DNA of 64,000 nucleotides, taken from the NCBI GenBank assembly GCA_008477525.1, contig SPDT01000013.1:1039501-1103500 (forward strand), in the 5' to 3' direction. Each line of letters opens with the position of its first letter. The first letter of the stretch is position 1. Below the pieces are notes generated by a model. It did no database searches. It was given only the letters and a program-made list of their open reading frames with translations, and was not told where the DNA came from. This stretch comes from Hypomyces perniciosus. Its lineage: Eukaryota; Ascomycota; Sordariomycetes; Hypocreales; Hypocreaceae. Position numbers and translations under genes: made by a program. Positions 1 through 12,133 of the stretch are shown here, one piece after another.

Positions 1-830
1 ATTTTGGTAAACAGCAAAGGTTTAGAATATACCAATGAAGAGGAGATAGCCTATCTAATATACAAGACCCCACGTAGTGGACAAATCCACTTGATTCGGA
101 TGAATATATTTTCATGATTCTGCCTTAATCCGTCGAAGAAGCTCAGCAGGCGCTTCTTGGTCATCACTCCAACCAACTTAGCAGCCCCTTCCTCAACAAC
201 GATCAGATACGATAGGCCCAGTTTGCCAAACATTTCTACAGCTTATTCAAGAGGTGCCTTTGCTTAGACTGACAGCGGGCTCCGATCAATGAGTTAAAGC
301 GACATCCTGTTTTCCGAGTCCAGGAAGGGTGGCCTACCAGATGCTGCGCCAGGTCATAGACTTGATCTGTGCTGATGCAATCGGCAACTCATTTCCGCCG
401 TGAGTATGGCAATCATGAACGGTGTAATGAAGCTCACTTCTCCAGTTACGTTAAACATGACGACTGCCAGGCTAACAGTCATTCTGCTGACTCCAGCAAG
501 GAAGACGGCCGACCCAGCCATGGCAAAGATGCATGGTGAGATACCCGGAACTAGTTGGCCCACCATCCATCGGAACAAAGCGCCACCATCCAAAGCCGAG
601 ATGATAATCCCGGATGGCACCTTGCAGCCGAATGTAATGGTGGCATCTGCGGCATTATAACAGCCATCCTATCAGGCACACCGGGTACACCAGAGACAGC
701 GAATGGTTTTTTTGTCCTCAAATGAGGCCTCAAAGGCCAGCCGTTGGATTTCAGGCCGGCCATTCGGAGGTAGTGCCTGTAGTCATCATGACTCTCACAA
801 TGAGAAGATCAGGCCACTAAGATGGAGCAT
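1..830 (-). pseudogene. Decayed CLC voltage-gated chloride channel, C-terminal part
   Basis: CLC proteins move chloride (or exchange it for protons) across vacuolar, Golgi or plasma membranes. Reading the minus strand, 620-354 gives a stretch with the CLC selectivity-filter region and following helices: PSGIIISALDGGALF, then GQLVPGISP, AGVSRMTVSLAVVMF and TGEVSFITPFMIAIL. Just upstream (about 660-620), in another frame, ITFGCK precedes PSG as in the family. Positions 233-51 encode a second-CBS-domain tail (MFGKLGLSYLIVVEEG, LVGVMTKKRLL). These pieces lie in different frames and are separated by stops, and the N-terminal half of a normal 750-900 aa channel is absent because an MFS remnant begins at about 927 on the other strand. 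I therefore call a truncated pseudogene. Family assignment is confident; exact limits are not. Confidence 0.8.
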
Positions 831-926
831 GGGAATACTGAACAATAAGAAGACTATAGACCCATGCGAATCGACTTCAATACCGCCACCTTCATCCGCT
901 AATCAGGCATTGTCATAGAGTCTGTC

Positions 927-2993
927 TTGCTACTCGCTGCTAACCGTGATGAGTCCCTGGGGTTATACAATTTCCATGCACGAACATCACATTTTTCGAT
1001 ACCAGCAGGATTTCCCGTCGATGTTCTAACGGCCCCTAGTGGGACTCATCCAATGCTAACAACTTCATCAATTTCCCAGGGACTGAACGACGAAAACGGA
1101 GGGGGAAAACGACTGACGATGGCACCATCATCTTAGAGCCCCAACAGGATGGTTCAGCCAATGACCCCCCAACTAGCCCGGGTGGCGGCATAACACTGCA
1201 CTATTGTCCCTTGGTTTCTACTGTGTGGTTGGCGGTGGCGTCACGCCCCTAATGGCTGCTGGTTTCACAGATCTTGCCAAGGACTACGAAGGTACGAAGT
1301 ACTTCGTATATAATGTCTCTATTGAAGAGGTTTCCTTAACTATGGGTCTCTACATGATGGGTCTTGGCGTTGAGTCTATTCTTGCGTCACCAACGGCTAT
1401 TTTCCTTGGCAAACGCCCAGTCTATCTAGCCAGCGCTATTGTGTTTACCAGAACAGCACTGTGAGCTAGATTCTCGCCCAATTTACAATCTCATTTGGTT
1501 GCCCGAGTTTTCCAGGGTATTGCAATTAGTCCATTGGAGTGCCACCCTCGGCTGCCATTGCTGAGATTTTCTTCCTACATGAGCGCGCCTACCGGATTAA
1601 TATATACCTACACTCTGATGATGCTTTTGGAGGGGTAGAACTTAATCCCCCTGGTTAGTGCCGCCTGGTTTGGTTTGGCGTTGCGTCTTCTAGTATGTCC
1701 CAAAATGTCACTCCAATCGATTTTCCCATGCAGTCCCTGAGAAATCCAGAAGTGTTGACTCATTTGTGTGACAGCATCTTTGCTATGATGGTTGGACTTG
1801 GCTTCACCGTCCTCTTTCACTTTGTTCTCGAGACATTTTGGGACAGGACACAAACCAAGAAACCGTGTCGGAAACCAGGTTTCCTCCGTCTTATCTCTTG
1901 CCGTAACTTAGTGCCATCCCATCAACCCGCCGCATCCATTATCGACGGTGGCAAAGTTTTCCGAAGACCGCAATTCCCCAATATTATAGAGGTTAATAAA
2001 GATCTCCATATTGGCTTTGCACCCGAGTCCGAGCGTCCGTCCGGGGGGCTATCATACTCCAACCCAGCCACGGATGGGAACTGTGATCTTGATGTTGCCA
2101 AACAGACGGAAACGCATCAGCTCGGGAATATTCTAGTGGGGTTCTCTGAGCCAACATCAGATTTCCATATTGGCAAGGCTCAACATGAAGAACAATCCAC
2201 AAATCAAGGCCCTCATGCCTGATCTTCACTAGAGAAGGAGGAGACAGACAAGAACAAGCCATCTATTCAGCTCCTGAATGACACTCACTCCGTGTCCAAT
2301 CGTGGTTTCTCCATAGTCTCTCCCCTTAGATAAGAATGCCATCAAGCAGTGAAACGCGCAACGTCGTATCACCATGCAGCCATAGCGTAACAGGCAGTGT
2401 TTCCAATGCCGATTATTTCTGAAAAGGGCTTGAACTTGGATGACGAGAAAGCCCCTGTCTCTAACATATTCGTGCCTCCAAAAGTCTCGGCCTATACCTA
2501 CAGGCTCTGTCAGCGGCCAGTACAGTCATTTATTCAACAACTAAAGTCCTACCAAGGCTGGCTCAATGGCGATAGCTGGCTTAGGGTTACGGTCCGACCC
2601 ATTATCCTCTTTGCCTATCCCACAGTGTTATGATTGGCAACAATTTACGCGTGATCTATTTGATGGCTGATTGTGATTGCTGAGAAAATGGTGATAATAT
2701 ACCGAGACTCAACTGGATATAATTTCACTGCCCACCAGACAGGTCTCGTCTACATCTCCCTATTTATTGGCGGCATTCTCGGCACTGCTGTGACCAGAAA
2801 AGTCAGCGATATTGTAGTAAGAGCTATAGCACGACACAATGAAGGTCTCTATAAGCCAGAGTTTTGTCTCGTTATGGCGACTTCTATCTTAATTGGCACC
2901 ATTCAACTGATCCTCTGCCTGTTCTCGATTCCCATGTACGTACTGGAAAAGGGGGCACGCAGGTGGACAAAGAGAAAGATGGAGAAGTGTTAA
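927..2993 (+). pseudogene. Decayed MFS transporter, DHA1 drug:H+ antiporter type
   Basis: This family exports drugs or metabolites by proton antiport in the plasma membrane with 12 TM helices. Frame pieces on the plus strand line up in family order: 1204-1464 (VVGGGVTPLMAAGFTDLA, then GLYMMGLGVESILASPTAIF and GKRPVYLASAIVF); about 1465-1600 in shifted frames (ARVFQGIAISP, then AEIFF); and 2673-2993 (TGYNFTAHQTGLVYISLF, IGGILGTAV). Stop codons and frameshifts separate the pieces. The central region 1610-2640 contains open stretches (1695-2222 and 2397-2633) that I cannot assign confidently to the transporter, apart from a hydrophilic loop that would fit between TM6 and TM7. The gene is clearly non-functional. 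It lies head-to-head with the chloride channel remnant and tail-to-tail with the next MFS gene. Confidence 0.75.
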
Positions 2994-3260
2994 GAATCTA
3001 TTGCTATCTTAAATCTCTCCATTTACGTAAGACACAGGAGACTGTAGTTTGGGTCTCAGTCCCTTTCCACCATCCCTCCACAGAACGCAGATGTGACATG
3101 GGAACTTGTGTCAATGCCTATATTAAATCCGACGGTGACTAGAGAAGCGTACACCTAATTATGAGCTTTCGTCGTAATGAGTATGAAATATATACCTTGC
3201 ATGTGCAGGGCGTTGATCCAGTCTAAAAACACCGGGTTTACCTCCATTACGGAGTACAGG

Positions 3261-5294
3261 TTATTCGTTTCGGCTCCTGCCCCCTTGACTATTAGCCACA
3301 GCAACAATATCACCACCGTCATCTTCAGGTAGCCGCTTAAAATCGAGCTTCTCCCAGCGCATGCAAAGGCCAAGAAGAATGCAAACTACACCTGCCGCAA
3401 CGATGATATAGAATAGACGGGCAATCACACGCGTTATATTCTGTATGACGGTATCCAGTACGATGGGGTCTTTTGTTTCGAAGATAGGCGACGCCACCCC
3501 AGCCAAAGCTTCGCGAATATCTTCCTCCTTGAAGCCAAAGGGCTGTAGCACTGGGCTGAGGTATTGGAATCCAATGTTCTGGTATATACATCCTGCCAGA
3601 CATAGCGACAATGCAGTGCCACCCAAAGAGGCGATGTTAAAGAGCGCTGCACCTGCAAGCCTAGCGTTGGAGTCGTGCAACGACGCGTTGGCAATACTGT
3701 AACTATTAGTGTAGACCAAGCCGACACCGACTCCCAACAAGGCCTCGAAGCCTAAGATAGCACCATCGTGCGTGGTCGGGGTAATCTGGGCCATGAGCGT
3801 ACCACTGACCACCATAAGACTGCCGGCGACAATATAGAATGGCGCGTAGTAACCGATCTTCGGCATCGCTATGCTGGATAGTACAACCGAAATGATGAAG
3901 ACGCCGATGAAGGGAATAACGTGAACAGCTGCCTGGATCGGAGTAGCGCTGCGTGCGAAGGAGAAGAACAGAGGTAGGTAGTACAGCGGGACAGCATAGC
4001 CCATACTAACGCAGGTGGCTGCCAGCGCCGCAAGCCCGGCTGTCCGATGCTTTAGTGCGAGAACGGGGAAGGCCCGGAGTTGCGCAGAAGTGAGCAAGGC
4101 CAAGTACTGCTGTACAGTATAGACGATGAAGGTGATGCCCATAACTACCCACACGGCGATGGCGGAGCTTGAGCTCCAGCTCCAAGTGGAGCCTGATAAA
4201 AGCAGGGCTATGGCAAAGAGGACGCTCAAGGCCATGTGCAGTATACCACCCACCCAGTCAACCTCCCGAAGGCTTTTTTGCATAGAGGAACCACGACGGG
4301 CGTTGTAGTTTGGGAGCAGCAGGATGGCCATGCACATTAGGAGGCCAAGGAAGGGAATTATAATGTAGAATGCCTGCCCTGAGGTTATTAATTTGCCCGA
4401 AGCTGATATTGTACGGTTTCCAATGCCCGTGGCACATGAAAGAAGAGAAATGAACCTACCCAGCGCCAGGTCGTCTGCTGATTCTCAGCAAAAGCACCTC
4501 CGACGAAGGGACCCAGGACAAGTCCGACAGCCCAGCTCAGGCCAACCATGCCTGCAATGCGAGAAGCATCTGCGGGATCGTAGAAGAGAGAGACGATATT
4601 CAAATTCCTACGGAGTGTCAGTAAGATTTCCCTGATGAACACAGGAGATCCCACGGATTTGGACGCACAGTTGGTACACGCCAGTATTTCCCACCGCAGT
4701 CAGCGCGCGCCCCACGATGATGACGACCATGCTATTTGCCGAGCCCGCCACGGCACAGGACACAATATACACAATGAAGAAGGCGACGACCGTGATGCGG
4801 ATGTTGCCCAGATCCAGGATACAGCGTATGAGCGGCGTCGCTGCCACGCAGCTTAGGGAGTAGCACAGCGCCACCCAGGGCAACGTTTCGACATGACCGA
4901 AAGCCTCGTAGATCGGTGCCTGGATGTTGGCAATGTTACTCACGTCGTAGCCTAGGTAGGAAATGTGAGCGGGCTTTGGTTCTCTATTGTATCCACCAAC
5001 TTGGCGTGCAACATTCACCTGTGAGCAGGGCAATCTGAAGTAATGTTATATAACGGGGCACTGACCATGTAGCAGCGTACACAAACATATATAAATTACA
5101 AGGACCTTCTACCGCCACGGCGCGGTTCCCTTTCTCAACTCGTTCGGGTCGCTCTTTGCAGCCGGAGGGATATTCTCGGCTTCATCTGCTGACAGTGGTA
5201 CCTTGTCGGCAATCCTGTTATTAGCGAATATCGACTCATCTTTACGCAGGCAGCCATCTTGCTGGGGGTCATAGACTGCATCCGAGTCCGTCAT
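3261..5294 (-). CDS. MFS transporter, DHA2 (14-TM) type, probably four exons
   Basis: This is a predicted proton-coupled exporter of small molecules in the plasma membrane. The protein contains GYDVSNIANIQAPIYEAFGH, the MFS motif region VIIVGRALTAVGNTGVYQ, motif-C-like GLSWAVGLVLGPFVGGAFAE, WRWAFYIIIPF and many later TM segments, ending at TGA 3261. Two introns are well supported: 4608-4668 (61 bp, branch TACTGAC) and 4374-4459 (86 bp), which restore VYQ|L and WRW|AFY. The 5' junction is uncertain. An intron at 5035-5112 gives one open frame of 602 aa (182+366+148+1113 nt), a normal family length. However, a different frame at about 5110-5060 encodes a hydrophobic stretch (LYMFVYAATW) that looks like the missing TM1, which would imply a one-base frameshift near 5130 instead. 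ATG is at 5294-5292. Substrate unknown. Confidence 0.75.
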
Positions 5295-6101
5295 TTTTGC
5301 ATGACCAAACAGGCATTTGTATAATCAATAAAAGCTATAATTATTAAAGTCGACACACATGAAGAGTTGTTAAAAGGTATGTATAGTTCAAGGGTCTGAG
5401 TGCGATATTAGAAGAATATATAATTTTGTATCTCTAACCACTTCCTTATCACACCTGGCACCTACTCCGTACATAGTGTCAGACTGGAGATTCCATTTCT
5501 TCTTCACATTTGTGTTGTCCACCGGCATTTTCTATTCTAGGTTAATAGCATTTGTTTAATACCCGTAGACTCGCCGTTGTAGGGGCCGCCCCTTGAAAGC
5601 CTCAGCCCCGGGCTATTAATATTAGTATATTACGGAGTAGTTCTCGTATCGCGTCATGACTCAGCAGGACATTCACCTCGGACACTTATTGTCAGTAAAC
5701 CTATTTAGGAAAATGCTCGTGGGGCTTGGGATATAGCTCACGCATTCCCGCGTTATAAGCCACGATGGATTGCCATCCTTATCCTTTTTCTCATCCTTCC
5801 TTATCGCGGCATGTTGACACTATCGACCGGACTAATCAAACCATCTTCCTCATTTTGGGACCAAATCCCCGACTTCCTGACAAAGGCACAAGGCACCTTT
5901 CCTCAAGCATTTTCCCCTTATTCTATTATCACCCAGCAGCGTCTTTTACCGTTTCGGGATCATGGACTGAACAGCGTGTAAGCCAAGAATTCATCTAGTG
6001 TGTTTTCTATCGGAACTAAATATTGGTACTAAAATGTACCTAAACAGAGCCATTCGGTCTTTTCTTAAATCCCAAATATCACTGACCTCAGGCATCTCAT
6101 C
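5295..6101. other. Intergenic, divergent between MFS gene and transcription-factor gene
   Basis: About 800 bp with no convincing coding sequence. It would contain the promoter of the minus-strand MFS gene and of the plus-strand factor at 6102. The octamer ACTCCGTA or its complement occurs twice here (5464-5471 and 5631-5638); see findings. Confidence 0.5.
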
Positions 6102-8077
6102 ATGTTTATCCAGTATACTGGGCCGAAGCTCAGCAAGGCGCAGAAGCAAAAGGTGCGCTCCGAGGTCATGTTCAAATACCGCAAGGAGCAAAGGCAGAAT
6201 GCAGGTAAGCATTCTATTTCCTATTAACAATAGTCGGATAGATGATGACTTGCGATGCGTGAAGCTGCTGAGGAGTCTGGCAAGCCAGTCATGAAGTATT
6301 TGCATTTGGGGAGGTAGGTCGCGCGAATCTATCGTTTCGCTCGCAGCACCCTGACATGATAACAGACTCCGACAGCTGGATCCGCCGTCTCCATACGGTG
6401 CCGTCGACCAGAGCATCGACACGAAGACGTATTACGAATTCGTTTTTCGACATCAAAGTTGTACGTCATCTCTCTGTTTGCCTCATTCATTGTTCTCTGC
6501 CGCATACGAGTTGGGCATATCCTCTTCCCAGTACCATGAAACTTGGTAACTATCCCAATGCCTAACGAACAGTACCCTTTATACAGTTGCAGCGTTCGTT
6601 GATGGCGGCTTCCTCTTGGTCGGCTACCATAAGCCTCCTGTCTACTGGCCAAATCTTGGCTACCCTGTCTGTGTTTCCGTCGGCCTGCTCATGACTTCTG
6701 CCACCATCGACGCATTTCGCGGCGTTAAGGTTCTGTACCCGCATCGTGAAGGGCAGGCGCTTCAGGAGCTGCGAAAGATGGTGGAGAATTCGAACCCACG
6801 ATCCCATTTAGTCCAGGTAGTACCGGTACTATCCATGGTCCTATTCAACGTGAGGAAGCTTTCCTATTGGCCCTACTTCTAGCACAAACCAACTATGGCT
6901 AAAATGTGCATATTTTATTAGGTGATTCGATGTAGTCCCCAGTCAACCATGCACCTCCTTGGGTTACAGACGTTGATACAAACGAAGGGCGGTATAAATA
7001 CTATCAAGCCACGGGTAGCTCAGCAAATGACGTTAATGTCCGCCAAACCGTGTTTGCCTCCAGACTAATGGAGCATTTTCCTGGTCAATTCAGCTGACAA
7101 GTCTTCGAATAACAGGGCTGATTTGCTGCACTCTCTCTGTCTGAATCACCGCCTGATTGTAGGCAAACTAACCTCGCCGCATCCCTATGTCTCTACTTCG
7201 CAAAGAGAAGGAGAGTTCTTCCCAAGCTCGCCACTGCTGAAGTGCGATGGCAATAACTTTGAGGGAATAGCTCCCTATATCGATGCCCTTCAAGTCACCT
7301 CAGTGGCCGAGACACTTGAGAAAACCTTCATCACGATAAGATCATTATATGAGCAACAGAGCAATTCCAATACCTCGGTTACCACTGACATGGAGGATGC
7401 AGAGAAGTCCCCACTTACTCTTAATACACGCCCGCAACAGCATCCCACTATTAACTTCGGCTGGGTCGACTCCGCCGTTGAAGCGATGAATCCAAGTGAT
7501 ATAGTTCCTCGGGCGTGTGAACTAGCGTCGTCTATCCTTTATCGGGCTTTGCAGAACATGGTAGGCCTTGAGGATGAGAGCCATGCCCGGGACATGCGCG
7601 CCATATATGAATTAGTGAGATTTTACGGCCTAAAACCATGGATTGGCATGCCATATATTTACCTCTGGATGTTTGTTTCCCAAGATGCTTGGTATAGCGA
7701 TGGATCACTGATGCCGAGCTCCAGTATTCTCATCGGAATAGGGTCTTCCTCTCTCCATGAACGGCCTTTCTTCGCCTCCGAGCTCATTAGAGCCACGCTT
7801 AGCTTTGGGTCTTATCATGTCGAGGTGTTTCCTGGTAAGCACCTATCTGACGAGGTGGCGAAGAGATCTCCGTTTCTTGCTAACTGAAGATATCGTAATA
7901 GTCTTCCTTGAAAATTTTCTTCATCTTCGGCAGGCATTGTCTTCTCGCGCTCATGAGATACTGATACACAAAGACACTGTGAATTATTTGATCATGATGC
8001 CGACAGCGAGAATGAACAATCACTGGCCCTCTAGCTCCTCAGTGGCCGTCGCAAGTAAGCTGGGGTCTGGGAATTGA
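6102..8077 (+). pseudogene. Fungal-specific transcription-factor-domain protein (PF11951-like), disrupted or heavily spliced
   Basis: Proteins of this group are nuclear regulators, usually of metabolism or secondary metabolism. The N-terminus at ATG 6102 reads FIQYTGPKLSKAQKQKVRSE followed by a basic stretch, a typical start for family members lacking the Zn2Cys6 finger. Further pieces follow in order: PPSPYGAVDQSI (about 6378-6410), VDGGFLLVGYHKPP onward (6590-6850), the family hallmark HLLGLQTLIQTKGG near 6950-6995, and a long C-terminal frame 7123-7834. The last intron is clear: 7835-7901 (67 bp, GTAAGC, branch GCTAAC), joining to a terminal exon 7902-8077 with TGA. Frames do not join cleanly near 6205-6260 and 7040-7120, where stops fall in the best reading. 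I regard it as probably inactivated, although additional introns could rescue part of it. Target genes unknown. Confidence 0.6.
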
Positions 8078-8647
8078 ATGGGAAGAATGTTCATCTGTAT
8101 AAAACTAAAGATTTTTGTCTCTATTTATAGCTAACGCCTAATACAGCTACTGCCTTCTTATGCAGTAGTTCTATATTAAGTAGTGTAGAGGAAAAAGATA
8201 TTTACGTGGGCTTGGGCATGTAGGTTAGTCCCGATACAATCCCAACCGGTACTCAATCATCAAGAAGCAGATCGTGGCAATCGCTAGCCCTTTTTTACTA
8301 TGATTCACTAAGGTTGGTGGCCGTGTAGGTTTTTTATTCATCACAATACGTTTATTATACTCTCGTGCAATCCAGGTGGGTGTCTCCTAACAGACACGCC
8401 TGCTTTTCATTGACCAATAGAATTTGCCCAACAGAACTGCCGAGCACCATCAAACAATTATGCCGACTGAGCCACATTATCAACTCCAGCGTTATCCTGG
8501 AGGTCCGCTGGGAGGTGGAAAAGATAGATATGGCTAAAGCGATGACAAAACATAGAAAACCCACGATGTGTCAAATTTGCCGCTACGGTAAAAATGTAGG
8601 CCTACTGTGTTATACAGTAGTAGTTTAAATGAAGTTATATACGTACC
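8078..8647. other. Intergenic, no recognisable feature
   Basis: About 570 bp downstream of the transcription-factor gene. Short open frames here show no family resemblance or codon structure I can support. Confidence 0.4.
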
Positions 8648-9083
8648 TTACGCGACACGATGTTGCCGATATGCAGACAAGTGGAGATCGACGACGAGAA
8701 AGCCATCCGCACTGCCTTCAACCTGGTCATAAGCCTTCACACATGCGTTGATATTGTTGACGAGGGAGATGGCATCCTTGGCAACCGTCAAATATGCAAT
8801 AACGCTACGGACATTTGTGCGGTTAAGGCCTAGTGCGCGGAGTCAGCCGTGGATTTCTGCCTTCTATAATGCACTAGTCTTGATGTCAAAGCAGGGTCTG
8901 CAATGATTCCAATGAAGCTGACATGCCACCTACCAGATTAAGTATAGAGGAGCCAGTCAACAGAGCTGAGATGATCTTATTGTTGCATTCAAATGCCCGT
9001 CTAAGATTTCTCATGTTAGTCAGATTAATACACAGCCTCCTGAAGCGGACCATAGCCCTCACCATCTGCCATTGTCGAATCAA
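8648..9083 (-). pseudogene. Unidentified coding remnant
   Basis: Minus-strand reading from about 8852 to 8648 gives roughly 67 codons interrupted by a single TGA near the start, with a helical amphipathic look (ALGLNRTNVRSVIAYLTVAK, then SLVNNINACVKAYDQVEG). The piece 9083-8886 in another frame may be the upstream part (its first codon is TTG, so it is not a real start). I do not recognise the family. The uninterrupted length and balanced composition suggest a decayed gene rather than chance. Confidence 0.3.
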
Positions 9084-9224
9084 AATGAAAATGATTCCAT
9101 TTCATTTAGGTGATGCAAAAGACTATATATTAGGCAACGATGTTCTGAATCCCCATGGAAACTCACATTCAACTTTATCAAAACCCGTTATAATCTCAGC
9201 AGCATTCCTGAATCCACGACCAAG

Positions 9225-9617
9225 ATGAATCGAATCACAATGGTGGCTGCATTGATAGCCGGTGCTCTTTTGGTGGCACCTGTGGCTAATGCCCAGCAAG
9301 GTATTAAACGGACCGATTTGCAGCATCACGACATCAGTGTTCCCGGACGTGAGGCCGTCCAGGTACGGGTCGATTTTGAACCGGGAGCCTTCGTTGGCAG
9401 GCATACGCACCCTGGCGAAGAAGTCATTTATGTTGTCGAGGGCTCTCTCGAATACCAAATCGACGGCAAGCCGCCGGTGACGCTCAAGGCTGGTGATGTC
9501 TTCTTTATCCCAGCAGGGGTGGTTCATCAAGCGAGAAACGTCGGTAAGAGCACCGGAGCCGAGCTCGCTACCTATGTTGTCAAAAAAGGGCTGCCGCTTG
9601 TCCAGCCAGTCCACTAA
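9225..9617 (+). CDS. Secreted single-domain cupin, bacterial type (candidate horizontal transfer)
   Basis: An intact 130-aa, intronless gene from ATG 9225 to TAA 9617. Residues 1-25 form a bacterial-looking signal peptide (short basic start, hydrophobic core, ANA-QQ cleavage motif). A complete cupin follows. Motif 1, G(x)5HxH(x)3E(x)6G, is seen as G54...H60-T-H62, E66, G73. Motif 2, G(x)5PxG(x)2H(x)3N, is seen as G90, P96-A-G98, H101, N105. The three His and one Glu would bind a metal in a beta-barrel. Bacterial periplasmic cupins of this size and sequence style are common in Proteobacteria; their reactions are mostly unknown, so I assign none. The gene is undamaged although every neighbour within 5 kb is broken or uncertain. 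Alternatives are a fungal paralogue of an old transfer, or a chimeric assembly. Confidence 0.9.
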   Translation: MNRITMVAALIAGALLVAPVANAQQGIKRTDLQHHDISVPGREAVQVRVDFEPGAFVGRHTHPGEEVIYVVEGSLEYQIDGKPPVTLKAGDVFFIPAGVVHQARNVGKSTGAELATYVVKKGLPLVQPVH

Positions 9618-10193
9618 GGATATATCAAATGTATGTTATTTTCATTCTTCGCTGCCGCCACCACTTGAACAAGTTCTCGCTCCAAGCGACGCATATTGCT
9701 TGTATCTGTTGGATTTGAACATACGTCATCAAGCAGCTTCATAAGCTGTATACACGCAGTCCCGATTTAGGGCTAATTCGCTAATGCACCATAGTTACCT
9801 GTTCTGCCGATTTTTATCCTTTCTTTTTGGTCTCCATACAAAACTGTTCAGATATTCCTATTTAGGAATATGTGGCGAAGATGTGGAGGGCTACGCACTT
9901 GCTATGATGGACCATCTACCACTGAGATCTTGGAGCAATTATCGAAATCAGAAGTGCTATTTTGCTTTTTGGGATAGAAATTCCGACCTGGCGGTACAAG
10001 AACACTAGAAGCAAATAATATGATGGAGAGGAACCAATGCACCAGAATACATACATGAAACTCATAAGAGCACTGTCTAGCACGAAACGTTGCCCAGAGC
10101 CGAACTTCTTGCCATAGGAATCTTCAGCTGATCTGAACCAGTTTTGAAGAACTGCTAATTCTGACCTGCATTGCCTAACAGGCATTTTTCTGT
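9618..10193. other. Intergenic, no recognisable feature
   Basis: About 575 bp between the cupin gene and the minus-strand metallo-beta-lactamase-fold pseudogene. No RNA gene, repeat or plausible coding frame seen. Confidence 0.4.
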
Positions 10194-12133
10194 CTAGACT
10201 TTGTTGATACCCCCACGGCCCCGTTGGCCCTGCCCACCCCCTCGATCACCTTGCTTGCCTGTGAGAGGATTCTGTGTATCTGGAGCCCCTGTGACTGTTG
10301 TGTGTGCTTTTTCTTTCCTACCTTCCCTCTCTCTATCCTTGATCGTGTTGTAGACCACCTTCACGAAATCAACGCGGTTCAGAGGCAGGCCCTCAAAGCA
10401 GTAAAAAAACCAACCCGGGCTGGTATTAAAGGCAGTCGCCATGGTCCTCATCTTCAGCGGCCACAGACCTGCCTCGGTATCGATAGTATTGGACTTGTCC
10501 CCTAGGTTCGCCGCAGACTTAGACTTGTTGACCTTCATCCACTCCTGTCTCAGCTCATCCATCTTCTTAAGGTGTTCCTCCAGCTTTTGCCCTGGATCCA
10601 TCTTAAATTCACATCCTGTGCTTTCATTCTTTCCCTCAACGAGATATTTTTGAGGGAACTGGTCTCGTGTGCTCAGAAGAAGCATGGAATCCAGGACATT
10701 AGGGTCGTAAAGGTGGCGACTTTGTGCCTCCGCCAGGGCAATGGTCAAGTTCACAAAATCGTTGTCGTTGGCGAAAAAAAGACCATCCATCCTCGCTTTC
10801 CATCCCCCTAACGCTTTCTTTCAGGTGTCTACTGTTTCGATGTATCCTGGAGCCCGATCTCCATCTCTGGCACCTCTTTGCGAAAGGTCGACATTGTCGA
10901 ACCCATCCAGTTCTTGCCGCACTTTCTGCTGTTTCTTGATTGGATCTTCGTGTATCTCCTCTAAATCAATGTAGTTTTCGTGCCATTTCATTAATAATTC
11001 TTTCCCCGTGTCCTGTTTCATAAGTTCCCGGAACTCCTGAAGGCGGGCTGATCTCCGCGGTGGCTCTACCGTGGTTGTGTCAACTGCCATCTTCATCCAG
11101 CCACTTGATGAAAGTAGAATTGCCATCGATGAACGGAAGTGGATGAGAAAGAAGGGGCTTTCCTCAATGATTGGTTGATTGCAGATACTCTCCCGCCCTT
11201 CCTGCCCAGTCACCTGGATATCCTTCCGCTGGTCGTATGACTCGTCGTTGAGGCCAAGCAATGTGCTCGCTTGTCCTTCATCTGCCTTGCCCTCCAAGAC
11301 GAGTTTTTGATGACTTGAGCTATTATTCTTGACCCCGTATCCATCTGCGCCGATCACGCAAAAGCGAGGCCTAGTGTATATGGGCCAGGTTTTGATTCCG
11401 TTCTTGTCAGTCATGTGCTCTCCAGAAAATAGATCAATACCGATGAGGTCCTCGCCATGCCTGGTTGGCACACCGGGACGCCATGAAGGGAACTGTCTGA
11501 CCTTAAGCATCTTCTCAATGTCCGGCCACACGTCTTTCTAGGCTAGATCATTTGTCCTACCGCAATAGAGCTTGGACTCATCCTTGAACAAAGCCCGGAA
11601 GCCATGCTGTGCCAGCAACTTCATAACACCAACATAATGGTCTGTGTCCCAATGCGTCACAACCCATGCATCCAGTTTAAACTCGTGTTCTTTGGCTCCA
11701 TGTGCGTCATGTAGGTAGCGAGAAATGAATCCCAGTGCTAGCTTTATGGCGTCAGCTGCAAGTCTTTTGGGTTTTCTAGTATTTCCATCCGTCTTCTTGT
11801 CGTTCGTCCCCATTGTTGGCACTTCCCTTTCCCGTTGGTCTTTTCACCGGTAGCGTTCTTTTCAGTCATGGTCTTGCCATCTAGCTCCTCATTCTTTTTG
11901 GCTTTCTCGTCCTCCAGCTCTATGCCCATGTCTTCACTTGTGTTCTCGCCTCCATCATAAACGCGATCACAAGTTTTTTCCCATAAAGAAAGACGTGAAG
12001 GGAGTAATCCCCTATAGGGACTGGAATCTGGACGTCCTCCACAATCCAGGATAACGACTCCATGATCTCGAGGTTGTAAGTTGATACGTGGTCTGAAGTA
12101 TGGCGAAGTCGACTCTTGAAGTACGAAGCTCAA
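10194..12133 (-). pseudogene. Metallo-beta-lactamase-fold protein, broken by a frameshift and two stops
   Basis: The N-terminal part (from about 12133) has an MBL-like first strand, HGVVILDCGG; next, VVTHWDTDHYVGV at about 11660-11630 is a metal-site motif of the HxDxDH type, as in ComEC-like and other metal-dependent hydrolase folds. A frameshift lies between 11822 and 11744. The remaining breaks are in-frame: TAG at 11540-11538 and TGA at 10823-10821, with the same frame continuing directly on each side (NDLA-stop-KDVWPDIEK; VDT-stop-KKALGGWK). The reconstructed length is about 640 aa, ending in a glycine/arginine-rich tail at 10194. No ATG is visible at the 5' end: the frame at 12133 begins with TTG and meets a stop nearby. 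The first TAG is the product expected from CAG by C-to-T change. Enzymatic role unknown. Confidence 0.75.
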
